Shown in pieces: positions 18,691 through 30,615 of a DNA stretch of 64,000 nt; position 1 is the first letter of the stretch, and each line of letters starts with the position of its first letter. The DNA lies in assembly GCF_001425575.1 (NCBI RefSeq), contig NZ_LMRD01000002.1, positions 76,191-140,190 on the forward strand. Direction: 5' to 3'. The notes under the pieces were generated by a model, which was not told the origin of the DNA, made no database searches, and was given only the letters and a program-made list of their open reading frames with translations. The position numbers and the translations under genes are program-made. The stretch is from Aurantimonas sp. Leaf443 (GTDB lineage Bacteria; Pseudomonadota; Alphaproteobacteria; Rhizobiales; Rhizobiaceae).

Positions 18691-19736
18691 ACAAGGCCGT
18701 CATCTTCGACGACGTGAACATCGTGTTCGGGCCGAGGCCCGTCGCCGCCCTGCCGCTGATGGACGCCGGCCAGAAGCGCGGCGAGATCCAGGCGGCGACC
18801 GGCCAGGTGCTCGGCGTCCATGCCTGCTCGCTGGCGGTCGACGAGGGCGAGATCCTCGTCCTCATGGGCCTGTCGGGCTCGGGCAAGTCGACGCTCCTGC
18901 GCGCCGTCAACGGGCTGAACCCGGTCTGCCGGGGCAAGGTCCTCGTCAATGACGGCGCGGGCATGACCGACATCACCAATGCCGACGCGCGAACCCTGCG
19001 CCGCATGCGCCTCACGCGCGTCTCCATGGTGTTCCAGCAGTTCGGCCTCCTGCCCTGGCGCAACGTCCTCGACAATGTCGCGCTCGGCCTCGAACTCTCC
19101 GGCCTGCCGCGCCAGGACTGCCACGAGCGGGCGCGCCGCCAGCTGGAGCTCGTCGGCCTCACCGACTGGGCGGACCGTCTGGTGGGCGAGCTCTCCGGCG
19201 GCATGCAGCAGCGCGTGGGCCTGGCGCGCGCCTTCGCGACGGAAGCCCCCATCCTCCTGATGGACGAGCCCTTCTCCGCCCTCGACCCGCTCATCCGCGC
19301 GCGCCTGCAGGACGAGCTTCTCGAACTGCAGAGCCGGCTCCAGCGCACGATCATCTTCGTCAGCCACGATCTCGACGAGGCCTTCAAGATCGGCGACCGC
19401 ATCGCCATCATGGAGGGCGGGCGCATCATCCAGTGCGGCACCCCGCCCGAGATCATCCGCAACCCCGCCGACGCCTATGTCGCCGACTTCGTCGCCCACA
19501 TGAACCCGCTCGGCGTCCTGCGCGCCTCCGACGTCATGTCCAGCGGCGAGGTGCCGGAGGGCGCGCCGACGATCGAGGCCGAGGGCCATCTCACCGACGT
19601 CATGGCCCTTCTCGGCCAGGGAGCGACCATCCGCGTCCTCGGCCCCGCCGGAGATCCCGTCGGGCGCATCGTGCCCGCCGACGTCGTCGCCGCACTCGCC
19701 CCCACAGAACGCCCCGCCGCGAGCAGGCCTGCCTGA
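18687..19736 (+). CDS. choV: Choline ABC transporter ATP-binding protein
   Basis: ATPase subunit (349 residues) of the choline importer. It has a Walker A motif GLSGSGKST near residue 65, the signature LSGGMQQRVGLARA near 170 and Walker B ILLMDEPFSALDP near 190. The N-terminal 45 residues precede the nucleotide-binding core, as in ProV/OpuAA proteins. The last ~90 residues form a short C-terminal regulatory extension in which a CBS-type domain would be expected, though I cannot confirm one by eye. The GTG start overlaps the choW stop; the longer open frame upstream is a shadow. Confidence 0.92.
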   Translation: MNKAVIFDDVNIVFGPRPVAALPLMDAGQKRGEIQAATGQVLGVHACSLAVDEGEILVLMGLSGSGKSTLLRAVNGLNPVCRGKVLVNDGAGMTDITNADARTLRRMRLTRVSMVFQQFGLLPWRNVLDNVALGLELSGLPRQDCHERARRQLELVGLTDWADRLVGELSGGMQQRVGLARAFATEAPILLMDEPFSALDPLIRARLQDELLELQSRLQRTIIFVSHDLDEAFKIGDRIAIMEGGRIIQCGTPPEIIRNPADAYVADFVAHMNPLGVLRASDVMSSGEVPEGAPTIEAEGHLTDVMALLGQGATIRVLGPAGDPVGRIVPADVVAALAPTERPAASRPA

Positions 19737-19744
19737 AGAGCCGA

Positions 19745-19885
19745 CGCGTTCTGCCGCCCTATTCGCCCAACTCCGATCTCATGGAGACGGCCTTCTCCAG
19801 GCACGAGGCGCTCATGCGGGCAGAGGCCGAGCGGACCGTCGCGGCGCTCCGGGGAGCCGTGGGCAGGCTCACTGCCGTTTCCGGC
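19745..19885 (+). pseudogene. IS630-family transposase C-terminal remnant (plus strand)
   Basis: Immediately after choV, the plus frame reads RVLPPYSPNSDLMETAFSR and continues as EALMRAEAERTVAALRGAVGRL. This matches the C-terminal DDE region of IS630-type transposases, whose usual pattern is LPPYSPDLNPIEMAFAKLK followed by a TVDALW-like helix. Only about 47 residues remain. The conserved NPIE motif is damaged to NSDLME, no start codon or N-terminal domain is present, and the frame then runs into unrelated sequence. It is a decayed relic. Confidence 0.7.
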
Positions 19886-19922
19886 TGGAATCCGGCGACA
19901 ATCGGCGGATCCAGAGCATCGG

Positions 19923-20195
19923 TCAATCATCGCGTGCCGATCCAGCGACCGCGAGGAGGTTCCAGCTTTCGTGGGGGCCGAGGCGATCGCAGATGTTGCC
20001 GACGGCGCGCCAAAGAGCGTCGAAGGTTTGTGCCTCGGCCTTCCGCAGGTGTGTCGTCCGCTTGGCGAGGGCCATCTCGATCGGGCCGAGATCGGGCGAG
20101 CAGAACGGCGGAAGCAGGAACCAGTCTCCTTTCGCCTCGAGGATTCCGGTGGCCCTGGCGCTTTCGTTCGCGACGAGGTGTCGAGATCGAACGTG
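19923..20195 (-). pseudogene. IS630-family transposase C-terminal remnant (minus strand)
   Basis: Reading the minus strand gives GILEAKGDWFLLPPFCSPDL, then GPIEMALAKRTTHLRKAEAQ, then TFDALWRAVGNICDRLGPHE and a terminal SARDD before a TGA at 19925-19923. This is the C-terminal catalytic part of an IS630-type DDE transposase, including the last acidic residue in GPIEM. Upstream (towards 20195) a frameshift breaks the match, and the LDTSSRTK segment in another frame looks like the LDNLSSHK region. The N-terminal half is absent. It is a different copy from the plus-strand relic next to it. Confidence 0.72.
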
Positions 20196-20378
20196 CCGCC
20201 TTTCTGAAGCGTCGACGCGAATTGGGTCACGTCATGCGGTGCCGGAAGACGCTCGATCGCCGCGCGGGCTGCCGCCGGGGGAAAACGGCCAGGAAGGGCC
20301 GTTTTGAACGCACGGAGACTCCAGCCGATCGGCCTCCGGGAAACCCGGCCGGTTCCCTCTTCCCGGCCGCAGAACGCT

Positions 20379-21104
20379 CTAGAACCGGCCGGCCTCGATG
20401 AGATCCTCGATGCGGATGGGGTCGAGGGCTTGGGCCGGGCGCGGGGCGGCGCGCGTCGGGGCGGGGGTGTCGAAGGCGACCTGGGCCGGTGCCGGGGCGA
20501 GGGCGGCGGTGCGAAGGAGCGGGCGGGGCGCCTCGGCGGGGAGGGCGGCTGAGAGGCCGCCTTCGCTCGCCTTGCCCTCGCCGGGGCGGCCTTCGCCCGT
20601 CCGGCCGGGATTGACGAAGGGCGGGTCGGAGAGGCGCCGGGCGTTCTTGCGCTTCTCGTAGAAGACGTTGCCGCCGGCCTCGATGAGGTAGTGCATGTTG
20701 GTGTAGGGGAAGGTCATGCCGGCGGTGTGGAAGAACATCGCCTTGCCCACCGTGCGGTGACGGGCGCCCTTCAGCACCTGCGTGGCCATGCGCGAGGCGA
20801 GGTCGCGGCCCGCTTCCATGGGGCGGGTAAGGACGCCGGGGGCGAACTGGTTCTTCTGGCCGACGACGCCGCAGATCGTGGTCGGATAGCGGCCCGAGTT
20901 CAGGCGGTTCATCACCACCGTGCCGACGGCGATCATGCCCTCCTCGCTGGAACGGTTCGACTCGAAATACATGACGCGCGTCATGCATTCGTGCTCGCTC
21001 ATGCCGCGCGCGGTGAAGGACTTCTTCTGCGCGCAGCCGGCAAGGCCCGCAAGCGTGCAGACGGCGAGCGCGAGGAGGATCTGGCGGGACGTCGGAAAGG
21101 GCAT
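20379..21104 (-). CDS. SleB-type cell wall hydrolase, lipoprotein
   Basis: Probable peptidoglycan hydrolase of the SleB (Hydrolase_2) family, 241 residues. The first 22 residues form a lipoprotein signal with lipobox LAGC at residues 20-23, so the protein is probably anchored in the cell envelope. The catalytic domain spans about residues 35-145, with the family glutamate expected in MYFESNRSSEEGMIAVG and the downstream VVMNRLNSGRYPTTICGV. The last ~80 residues are Pro/Ala/Arg-rich and low-complexity. The role in wall remodelling is inferred from the domain. It is transcribed alone, divergent from rplU. Confidence 0.82.
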   Translation of the reverse strand: MPFPTSRQILLALAVCTLAGLAGCAQKKSFTARGMSEHECMTRVMYFESNRSSEEGMIAVGTVVMNRLNSGRYPTTICGVVGQKNQFAPGVLTRPMEAGRDLASRMATQVLKGARHRTVGKAMFFHTAGMTFPYTNMHYLIEAGGNVFYEKRKNARRLSDPPFVNPGRTGEGRPGEGKASEGGLSAALPAEAPRPLLRTAALAPAPAQVAFDTPAPTRAAPRPAQALDPIRIEDLIEAGRF

Positions 21105-21418
21105 GGCGGGATCCGGGCATCGTTCGCCCGGACCCTGCCCAAACAGGCTTAACGAAGCCTTCCGCAGCGCCGAACGGCGCCTCGCAACGCCCGATCAAGG
21201 TTAACGCATCGTAGCGCCGCGCCGCGCCCGACACGCCTTCGGCACGGCGCTTGCATCCTTGACCGGGCGGACCTGCCGCTATATGACGCGGGCGTGCGCA
21301 GACCGCCGTCCCTCGAGGCGGCGGCTGTCGCGTGCGGCCTTCGGGCCGCGTCCTCAAAAGCCATAAGAAGACGGCCCGCGCCGAAAAGGCGGGAGAGCCG
21401 GACGAACGGAGCCAGACA
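21105..21418 (+). promoter_or_regulatory. rplU-rpmA promoter and leader
   Basis: This 314-base gap between sleB-like (minus) and rplU (plus) contains hexamers CTTGAC (21258-21263) and CTATAT (21279-21284), which match the alphaproteobacterial housekeeping consensus but are only 15 bases apart. A leader of about 125 bases follows. It has the hairpin GCGGCC-TTCG-GGCCGC at 21334-21349 and a weaker CCGCC/GGCGG pairing at 21303-21321. A ribosomal-protein leader that mediates feedback is possible but not shown. Confidence 0.5.
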
Positions 21419-21805
21419 ATGTTCGCAGTCATCAAGACCGGCGGGAAGCAGTATCGCGTCGCCGCCAACGACGAATTCACTATCGAGCGCATCCCCGGCG
21501 AGGCCGGCGACACGGTCACCTTCGGCGAGGTCCTCATGGTCGGCACGACCATCGGCGCCCCGACGGTCGCCGGCGCCACGGTCACTGCCGAGATCGTCGC
21601 CCAGACGCGCGGCAAGAAGGTCATCTCCTTCAAGAAGCGCCGCCGCCAGAATTCCAAGCGCACGCGCGGTCACCGTCAGGACCTGACGCTGGTGCGCATC
21701 GGCACCATCAACGGCGCCGGCACGGACGGTGCGCAGAAGGCCGAGAAGCCGGCCAAGGCCGCAAAGCCCGCCAAGGGCGCCGAAGCCCCGGCCGCCGAGG
21801 CCTGA
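21419..21805 (+). CDS. rplU: 50S ribosomal protein L21
   Basis: Large-subunit ribosomal protein bL21 (128 residues). It begins [20 protein letters not shown] and contains the basic signature [20 protein letters not shown] near residues 62-81. The C-terminal ~28 residues are a Lys/Ala/Pro-rich tail ([15 protein letters not shown]), longer than the E. coli protein of 103 residues, and such tails are common in alphaproteobacteria. The ATG at 21419 follows the GGAGCC ribosome-binding sequence; an open frame starting at 21332 is not needed. It is co-transcribed with rpmA. Confidence 0.97.
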   Translation: MFAVIKTGGKQYRVAANDEFTIERIPGEAGDTVTFGEVLMVGTTIGAPTVAGATVTAEIVAQTRGKKVISFKKRRRQNSKRTRGHRQDLTLVRIGTINGAGTDGAQKAEKPAKAAKPAKGAEAPAAEA

Positions 21806-21883
21806 GGCCCGCCCGCACCGCAACTGAAGCATTCTGATCGAGGGGTTCGCCCTTCGAGCCTCGTGAAGGCAGGAGATTGAACG

Positions 21884-22153
21884 ATGGCACATAAAAAAGC
21901 AGGCGGTTCCTCGCGCAACGGTCGCGATTCGGAGTCCAAGCGCCTCGGCGTCAAGAAGTTCGGCAGCGAAGCCGTCATCCCCGGCAACATCCTGATCCGT
22001 CAGCGCGGCACGCGCTGGCATCCGGGTGCGGGCGTGGGCATCGGCCGCGACCACACGCTCTTCGCCAAGGTGGCGGGCAATGTCGTCTTCCAGAAGAAGG
22101 CGAACAACCGAACCTACGTGTCGATCATGCCGAAAGCCGAAGCCGCCGAGTAG
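21884..22153 (+). CDS. rpmA: 50S ribosomal protein L27
   Basis: Large-subunit ribosomal protein bL27 (89 residues), located near the peptidyl-transferase centre. The characteristic N-terminus [19 protein letters not shown] and the segment [19 protein letters not shown] are both present. There is no extra N-terminal cleavage peptide of the firmicute kind. It lies 78 bases after rplU with GGCAGGAG upstream and is followed by a strong intrinsic terminator. Confidence 0.98.
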   Translation: MAHKKAGGSSRNGRDSESKRLGVKKFGSEAVIPGNILIRQRGTRWHPGAGVGIGRDHTLFAKVAGNVVFQKKANNRTYVSIMPKAEAAE

Positions 22154-22231
22154 TGACCGGAGCTTCGAGCGCCGGCGTTCCTTCGAACCGGCGCTCTGAA
22201 GCTTCCGACCACGGGTCGGGCGAGACGAGCG

Positions 22232-22263
22232 AAAGGGGAGATGGGTCGCCATCTCCCCTTTTT
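22232..22263 (+). terminator. Intrinsic terminator after rpmA
   Basis: A perfect 13-base stem, AAAGGGGAGATGG at 22232-22244 and CCATCTCCCCTTT at 22249-22261, encloses a GTCG loop and ends in a run of Ts. A second inverted repeat, GAGCGCCGG/CCGGCGCTC, lies just upstream around 22165-22195. Termination of the rplU-rpmA transcript is very likely. Confidence 0.85.
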
Positions 22264-22280
22264 CGTGAAGAGCCCTTTCC

Positions 22281-22849
22281 ATGACCTGCGACGAACTGAG
22301 ACCGGACAGCGACGAAGACTACAGTATCGGCTCGGCCCGGCTGATCCTGCGCTCCCTGCGCCGGAGCGATGCGGCCGAACTCGCCCGGCAGGCCGGCGAC
22401 CGGCGCATCGCCGAGATGACCGGGCGCATCCCCCATCCCTACACGCTCGCCCATGCCCACGGCTTCATCGCCGACCAGGACGGCGAGTTCGTGCTGGCGA
22501 TGACGCAGAAGGGCGAGGGCCGGCTGATCGGCGTGTGCGGGCTGAAGAGCCGGGCCGAGGGCAAGGCCTTCGAAATCGGCTACTGGGTGGGCCGCGAGCA
22601 CTGGGGCAAGGGGTTCGCCACCGAGGCCGCGCAGGTCCTGATCGACGTCGCCTTCCGTCAGCCGGGCATCGAATGCGTCCATGCCTCCTGCCGGGTCATC
22701 AACCGCGCCTCGCGCCGGGTCCTGGAGAAATGCGGCTTCCAGATGCGGCGCATGGGCACGATGGATTCGGTCTATGCCGGGCGCGTCTCGACCGAGGACT
22801 TCCATCTCGACCGGCGCGCCTGGATGGCGCTGAAGGCGTGGGGCGGACG

Positions 22850-22853
<4 letters not shown>
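22281..22853 (+). CDS. GNAT-family N-acetyltransferase
   Basis: Acetyltransferase of the RimJ/RimL-like GNAT subgroup (190 residues). The segment RLILRSLRRSDAAELARQ near residue 22 is the usual entry strand. GYWVGREHWGKGFATEAAQV near residues 94-113 holds the acetyl-CoA-binding loop, and ECVHASCRVINRASRRVLEK precedes the terminal CGF strand. The acceptor is unknown; ribosomal proteins or small amines are both plausible. It overlaps the next gene by ATGA and sits between rpmA and obg, as in other Rhizobiales. Confidence 0.85.
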
Positions 22854-25768
<2,915 letters not shown>

Positions 25769-25772
25769 CGCC

Positions 25773-27089
25773 ATGGCGAGCACAGCCACCCTCGGCCGGG
25801 CCACGAACGATGCGCCGACGAGCGAGGACGCGGATATCGCCGGCCTGATGCATGCAATCGGCCAGCAGGCCCAAGCCGCCGCCGCCGTGCTGGCGCTCGC
25901 GCCGCGCGCGGCCAAGGACAAAGCCCTTCTCGCCGCGGCCGATGCAATCGAGGCGCGCGCCGGCGCGATCCTGGCGGCCAACGAGGGCGATCTGGCGCGG
26001 GCGAGAGCCAACGAACTGGCGCCCTCCTTCATCGACCGGCTGACGCTGACGCCCGAGCGGATCGCTGGCATTGCCGGGGCGCTGCGCGAGGTCGCGGCGC
26101 TGGAGGACCCGGTCGGGACGGTCATCTCGCAATGGGAGCGGCCAAACGGCCTGTCCATCTCGCGCGTGCGCACGCCGCTCGGGGTGATCGGCGTGATCTA
26201 CGAGAGCCGGCCGAACGTGACGGCCGATGCCGGGGCGCTGTGCCTCAAGGCCGGCAATGCCGTGATCCTGCGCGGCGGCTCGGATTCGTCGGCCTCCTCG
26301 GCGGCGATCCACGCCTGCCTCGCCGAGGGCCTGCGCGTCGCGGGCCTGCCCGAAGCGGCGATCCAGATCGTGCCGGTGAGCGACCGGGCGGCCGTCGGCG
26401 AGATGCTTACGGGCCTGTCGGGCGCCATCGACGTGATCGTGCCGCGCGGCGGCAAGAGCCTCGTGGCGCGGGTGCAGCGCGAGGCGCGCGTGCCGGTCTT
26501 CGCCCATCTCGAAGGCCTCTGCCATCTCTATCTCGACGGGGCGGCCGACCTCGCCATGGCGGTGGAGATCGCGCTGAACGCCAAGATGCGGCGCACGGGC
26601 GTCTGCGGCTCGGCCGAGACGCTTCTCGTCGACCGCGCGGGCGCCGGACGGCTGCTCGCGCCCGTCCTCGACGCGCTGGCGGCGGCCGGCTGCGAGATCC
26701 GCGCCAGCGCGGAGGCGAGGGCCCTCTATCCCGCCGCCGCTTTGGCGAGCGAGGCGGATTTCGACACCGAATATCTCGACGCCATCATCTCCGTCGCCCT
26801 GGTCGACGGGCTGGACGGGGCCATCGCCCATATCGCCCGCCATTCCTCGCACCATACCGAGGCGATCGTGACGCAGGACGCGGCCGTCGCCGAGCGCTTC
26901 CTCGCCTCGATCGATTCGGCCATTCTCCTGCACAACGCCTCCACCCAGTTCGCCGACGGCGGCGAGTTCGGCTTCGGCGGCGAGATCGGCATCGCGACGG
27001 GCAAGATGCACGCGCGCGGGCCGGTGGGGGTGGAACAGCTGACGAGCTTCAACTACCGCGTGCGCGGGACGGGCCAGACGCGCCCGTGA
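25773..27089 (+). CDS. proA: Gamma-glutamyl phosphate reductase
   Basis: NADPH-dependent reductase that turns gamma-glutamyl phosphate into glutamate semialdehyde (438 residues). The catalytic cysteine is in [15 protein letters not shown] near residue 276. Other family motifs are [20 protein letters not shown] split around residue 140 and the C-terminal [15 protein letters not shown]. The first 20 residues are a variable extension. It forms a proBA unit downstream of obg and overlaps nadD by GTGA. Confidence 0.96.
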   Translation: MASTATLGRATNDAPTSEDADIAGLMHAIGQQAQAAAAVLALAPRAAKDKALLAAADAIEARAGAILAANEGDLARARANELAPSFIDRLTLTPERIAGIAGALREVAALEDPVGTVISQWERPNGLSISRVRTPLGVIGVIYESRPNVTADAGALCLKAGNAVILRGGSDSSASSAAIHACLAEGLRVAGLPEAAIQIVPVSDRAAVGEMLTGLSGAIDVIVPRGGKSLVARVQREARVPVFAHLEGLCHLYLDGAADLAMAVEIALNAKMRRTGVCGSAETLLVDRAGAGRLLAPVLDALAAAGCEIRASAEARALYPAAALASEADFDTEYLDAIISVALVDGLDGAIAHIARHSSHHTEAIVTQDAAVAERFLASIDSAILLHNASTQFADGGEFGFGGEIGIATGKMHARGPVGVEQLTSFNYRVRGTGQTRP

Positions 27090-27751
27090 CGGTTTCACGC
27101 CTGCCATCGTCCGATCTGGCGGGGCTCTCGCCGCAGGCCCTGAGCCTGCCGCCGGCCGGCCGGGGCCAGGCGATCGGCCTGTTCGGCGGCTCCTTCGACC
27201 CGCCGCATGCGGGCCATCTCCTCGTGGCCGAGACGGCGCGCCGGCGCCTCTCGCTCGACGCGGTCTGGTGGCTCGTCACGCCCGGCAACCCGCTGAAGCG
27301 GCGGGGCACGGCGGCGACGCTCGCCGAGCGCCACGCGTCCGTTCTGGCCCTGGCGGGGGGGCCGGGAACGCGCGTTACCTCCTTCGAGGCCGCGCAGGGC
27401 CTGCGCTATACGGCCGAGACGCTCGCCTATCTCCGGGCGCGGCGGCCGGACCTCGACTTCGTCTGGATCATGGGCGCCGACAGCCTCGCCAGTTTCCACC
27501 GCTGGCGGGACTTCCGCTCGATCGCACAGGCCATGCCCATCGCGGTCGTGGATCGCCCCGGCTCCACCTTCGCCGTGCTCTCGGCGCCCGCCGCGCAGGC
27601 GCTGTCCCGTTTCCGCCTGCCCGAGCGGCGCGCCCGCGCGCTGCCCGGGCTAACACCTCCGGTCTTCACCGTGCTGCACGGCCCGAGATCGGCCACCTCG
27701 TCCACGGCCTTGCGCAAGAGCCGCATGATGCGGCCAAGCATCGCGTCTTGA
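27086..27751 (+). CDS. nadD: Nicotinate-nucleotide adenylyltransferase
   Basis: Adenylyltransferase making deamido-NAD from nicotinate mononucleotide and ATP (221 residues). The nucleotidyl-transferase motif [14 protein letters not shown] (with HxGH) starts near residue 31. The [17 protein letters not shown] segment lies near 130, and a C-terminal SSTALRKS corresponds to the ISSTxIR motif. The GTG start overlaps the proA stop; the extended open frame upstream is a shadow of proA. It lies before rsfS, the usual alphaproteobacterial order. Confidence 0.93.
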   Translation: MTVSRLPSSDLAGLSPQALSLPPAGRGQAIGLFGGSFDPPHAGHLLVAETARRRLSLDAVWWLVTPGNPLKRRGTAATLAERHASVLALAGGPGTRVTSFEAAQGLRYTAETLAYLRARRPDLDFVWIMGADSLASFHRWRDFRSIAQAMPIAVVDRPGSTFAVLSAPAAQALSRFRLPERRARALPGLTPPVFTVLHGPRSATSSTALRKSRMMRPSIAS

Positions 27752-27863
27752 AACCGTGACGATAACTTGCCACTCTTTACGAGGCGACAGGCAACGGGCC
27801 TGTTCCGCCCCCGCGAAAGGAAGAACGACGCTGAGACCTGCGGCTGAAACGGAAGAGACCCTC

Positions 27864-28241
27864 GTGACGTCTCCTTCCGAAGCGAAAGCCTTCGACCGGT
27901 CGGTCGAACGCACCGCGCTCGCTCTCGTGATCTCGAGCCTCGACGACTCGAAGGCCGAGGACATCGTCTCCATCGACATGACCGGCAAGTCGGCCCTCGC
28001 CGACGCCATGGTGATCGCCTCCGGGCGCTCGCATCGACATGTCGCCGCCGTCGCCGACCATCTGCTGCGCGACCTCAAGGAGGCGGGCTTCGGCAATGCC
28101 AAGGTCGAGGGACTGCAGAACGGCGACTGGGTGCTGATCGATGCGGGCGACATCATCGTCCACATCTTCCGCCCCGAGGTGCGCACCTTCTACAATATCG
28201 AGAAGATGTGGACGGTCGGAGACGACGCGACGGTCCACTGA
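27864..28241 (+). CDS. rsfS: Ribosome silencing factor RsfS
   Basis: Ribosomal silencing factor (125 residues from this start) that binds L14 and blocks subunit joining under nutrient stress. The core is typical: DDSKAEDIVSIDMTGKS, MVIASGRSHRHVAAVADHLL and the C-terminal WVLIDAGDIIVHIFRPEVRT followed by YNIEKMW. I prefer the GTG at 27864 because GGAAGAG sits 7-8 bases upstream and the conserved part begins soon after. An alternative GTG at 27756 would give 161 residues. Confidence 0.9.
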   Translation: MTSPSEAKAFDRSVERTALALVISSLDDSKAEDIVSIDMTGKSALADAMVIASGRSHRHVAAVADHLLRDLKEAGFGNAKVEGLQNGDWVLIDAGDIIVHIFRPEVRTFYNIEKMWTVGDDATVH

Positions 28242-28323
28242 TCGCCGCTGCGATGACCGGGGGCGCCGGCCGGGCGCCCCGGAGCCGAACGCCGCGCGGA
28301 CGGCCGCCCCGGAGACCGGCGCC

Positions 28324-28806
28324 ATGCGCGTGAGCCTTGCCGCCATCGGGCGGATGAAGGCCGGCCCCGAGCGCGAGCTCGTGGACCGCTACCTGCAGCG
28401 CTTCGGCGCGACGGGCGGGCCGGTCGGCCTCGACTATGCCGGCCTGTCCGAGTTTCCCGAGTCGCGCGGCGCCCAGGCCGAGATGCGCAAGCGCGAGGAG
28501 GCCGCGCGCCTCGCCGCGACGCTGCCGGAAGGCGCCGCGTCGATCGTCCTCGACGAACGCGGCAGGACGCTCTCCTCGGAGGAATTCGCCCGGGCGATCG
28601 CCGATCTGCGCGACGGGGGGCGACGGGGTCTCGGCATCCTGATCGGCGGGCCGGACGGCCACGATCCGGCGCTGCGCCAGCGCGCCGACCTCGTCCTGGC
28701 GCTGGGACGCATGACCTTTCCGCACCAGATCGCGCGCATTCTCCTGGCCGAACAGCTCTACCGCGCGGTGACGATCCTCTCCGGCCACCCTTATCACCGG
28801 GTCTGA
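28324..28806 (+). CDS. rlmH: 23S rRNA (pseudouridine-1915-N3)-methyltransferase
   Basis: SPOUT-class methyltransferase (160 residues) that modifies pseudouridine 1915 in helix 69 of 23S rRNA. The SAM-binding knot is evident in GLGILIGGPDGHDPALRQRA near residues 100-119 and in LALGRMTFPHQIARILLAEQ near 122-141. It ends with the typical AVTILSGHPYHRV tail. The ATG at 28324 is 82 bases after rsfS. The rsfS-rlmH pairing is conserved. Confidence 0.95.
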   Translation: MRVSLAAIGRMKAGPERELVDRYLQRFGATGGPVGLDYAGLSEFPESRGAQAEMRKREEAARLAATLPEGAASIVLDERGRTLSSEEFARAIADLRDGGRRGLGILIGGPDGHDPALRQRADLVLALGRMTFPHQIARILLAEQLYRAVTILSGHPYHRV

Positions 28807-29001
28807 TCGGGCGTAGTTTGAAGCCGGCCCGTCGCCGGCCCGCGCCTTCGGGTCCGGCCGCGGAGGCGACGCGCCGGCCATGGTTGATGAAATCTTAAGG
28901 GCCTTCAGCCAGGATCGGGCATGGCAGGCGGTTCGGGGAGATCGCGGGTGAGGCGGAGCGGTGCTCTGGGCAGCAGCGGGACGACGAGGGGAGGAAGCGC
29001 G

Positions 29002-30615
29002 ATGGGCGCGCTCGCCCTGGCCCTCGCGGCTGCCTGGCTCTCGGGCGCGCCGGCGCTCGGTGCTCCGCCGCCCGCGTCCGAAGCCGGCGCGACGGCCGAA
29101 GGTCGCTCGAGCCAGGGCACGGCCGGTCTCGATCCGGCGCCCACCGGCACGATCATGGGCCCCGCGCCCGAGAGCCGCGCGCTCATCCTCGAGAACCAGC
29201 GCCTGCGCACGGTCCGGGAACTCGCCGCGATCTCCAGTTCGATCGAGCTCGGCACCGAGACCGTGCGCGACCTCGACGCGGAGATCGCCGCGCTGTCGCG
29301 CGACCGCGACCGGCTGCGCGAGGCCATGGTCACGGCCGCCGCCCGCCAGAAGGATCTGAGCCGGGCGTTGTCCGACACCGGCCAGCGCATCGCCGGGCTC
29401 TCGCAGGAGGAGGGCTCGATCAAGGCCTCGCTCGTCGAGCGCCGCTCGCTTCTGGCCGAGGTGCTGGCCGCGCTCGAGCGCATGGGCCGCACGCCCCCGC
29501 CGGCCCTTCTCGTCAAGCCGCAGGACGCGCTCGGCTCGGTGCGCAGCGCCATCCTTCTCGGCTCCGTCGTGCCGTCCATCCGCGACGAGACGCGCCGGCT
29601 TCTCGCCGATCTCGAACGCCTCTCCACCGTGCGCGCCAGTATCGTGGCCGAGAAGGAGCGGTTCGCGACCGACCTCCGCGCCGAGCGCGAGGAGGAGGCG
29701 CGCCTCGGCAGGCTGTTCCTGGAAAAGGAACGGCTGGAGGCGACGAACCGCGATCGGCGCGCGAGCGAGGCGGCGCGTGCGAGCGAACTCGCGGCCAAGG
29801 CCGGCGACCTCAAGGAGCTGATCGCAGCGCTCGAGGCGGATGCGGCCAAGGCGCGGGCGAGCGAGGAAGAGGCGGCGCGGCAGGCGGCCCTGCGCGAGGC
29901 CGAGGCGGCACGGGCGGCGGCGCTCGCCGCGCAGGCCGAGCGCACGCGCCTTGCGGCCCTGGCCGAGGCGGAGGCCGCGCGCCTGAAAGCCGAGCGCGAA
30001 GCCCAGACGCGGAGCGCCGGGACGGCCGCGACCCCGCCGGCGGACATCGAGTCGCCGAAGCCGCAGGAGCCGCAGATCGCGGCCCTCGAGCCCGCGCCGC
30101 CGGCGGCCCCCGCCTACGACGTGGCGTCACTTCGCCGTGACCTGAAGCGCCTGGAGCCGGCCGCCGCATTTTCGACAATGAAAGGCCGTCTGTCCGGGCC
30201 CGTCGGTGGACGCCAGATCGCGGGTTTCGGGGACCGCGACGATATCGGGCGCCTTTCGACCGGGGCGACCTTCGCGGCGCGCGCGGGCGACGTCGTGACG
30301 GCGCCCTCCGATGCCAATGTCTTGTACTCAGGGCCCTTTCGCTCTTACGGCCAACTCTTGATCCTCGACGCCGGCGATGGCTATCATGTGGTTCTGGCTG
30401 GGATGAACCGGATCGACGTCGAGGTCGGCCAATTCGTTTCCGCAGGAGAGCCCGTAGCGGTGATGGGAGACCGGCGGCTCGCAAGCGTGGCAGGTGCCGA
30501 TTTCGACGCCTCCGAGCCTGCGCTTTACGTCGAGTTCCGCAAGGACGGCAAACCGGTCGATCCGTCCCCTTGGTGGACGAAGGGACCTTCTGGAAGGACG
30601 AGGAATGATCCGTAA
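29002..30615 (+). CDS. EnvC-like murein hydrolase activator, degenerate LytM domain
   Basis: Periplasmic coiled-coil protein (537 residues) of the EnvC/M23 type, likely an activator of amidases at division. A signal peptide (MGALALALAAAWLSGAPALG) is followed by a long coiled coil, about residues 55-345, rich in Glu, Ala and Arg. The C-terminal LytM domain begins around residue 390. Zinc ligands look lost: no His where HxGxD is expected (RLSTGATFAA), and YVEFRKDG replaces HxH. I prefer the ATG at 29002 because GGGAGGAAG precedes it; an in-frame codon at 28921 adds 27 residues. It overlaps ctpA by 11 bases. Confidence 0.85.
   Translation: MGALALALAAAWLSGAPALGAPPPASEAGATAEGRSSQGTAGLDPAPTGTIMGPAPESRALILENQRLRTVRELAAISSSIELGTETVRDLDAEIAALSRDRDRLREAMVTAAARQKDLSRALSDTGQRIAGLSQEEGSIKASLVERRSLLAEVLAALERMGRTPPPALLVKPQDALGSVRSAILLGSVVPSIRDETRRLLADLERLSTVRASIVAEKERFATDLRAEREEEARLGRLFLEKERLEATNRDRRASEAARASELAAKAGDLKELIAALEADAAKARASEEEAARQAALREAEAARAAALAAQAERTRLAALAEAEAARLKAEREAQTRSAGTAATPPADIESPKPQEPQIAALEPAPPAAPAYDVASLRRDLKRLEPAAAFSTMKGRLSGPVGGRQIAGFGDRDDIGRLSTGATFAARAGDVVTAPSDANVLYSGPFRSYGQLLILDAGDGYHVVLAGMNRIDVEVGQFVSAGEPVAVMGDRRLASVAGADFDASEPALYVEFRKDGKPVDPSPWWTKGPSGRTRNDP

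Noticed and set aside
19433..20401. Plus-strand 322-codon frame overlapping choV end
   Set aside because: Its first part is a shadow of choV; only the middle 47 codons resemble a transposase, so it is not a single gene.
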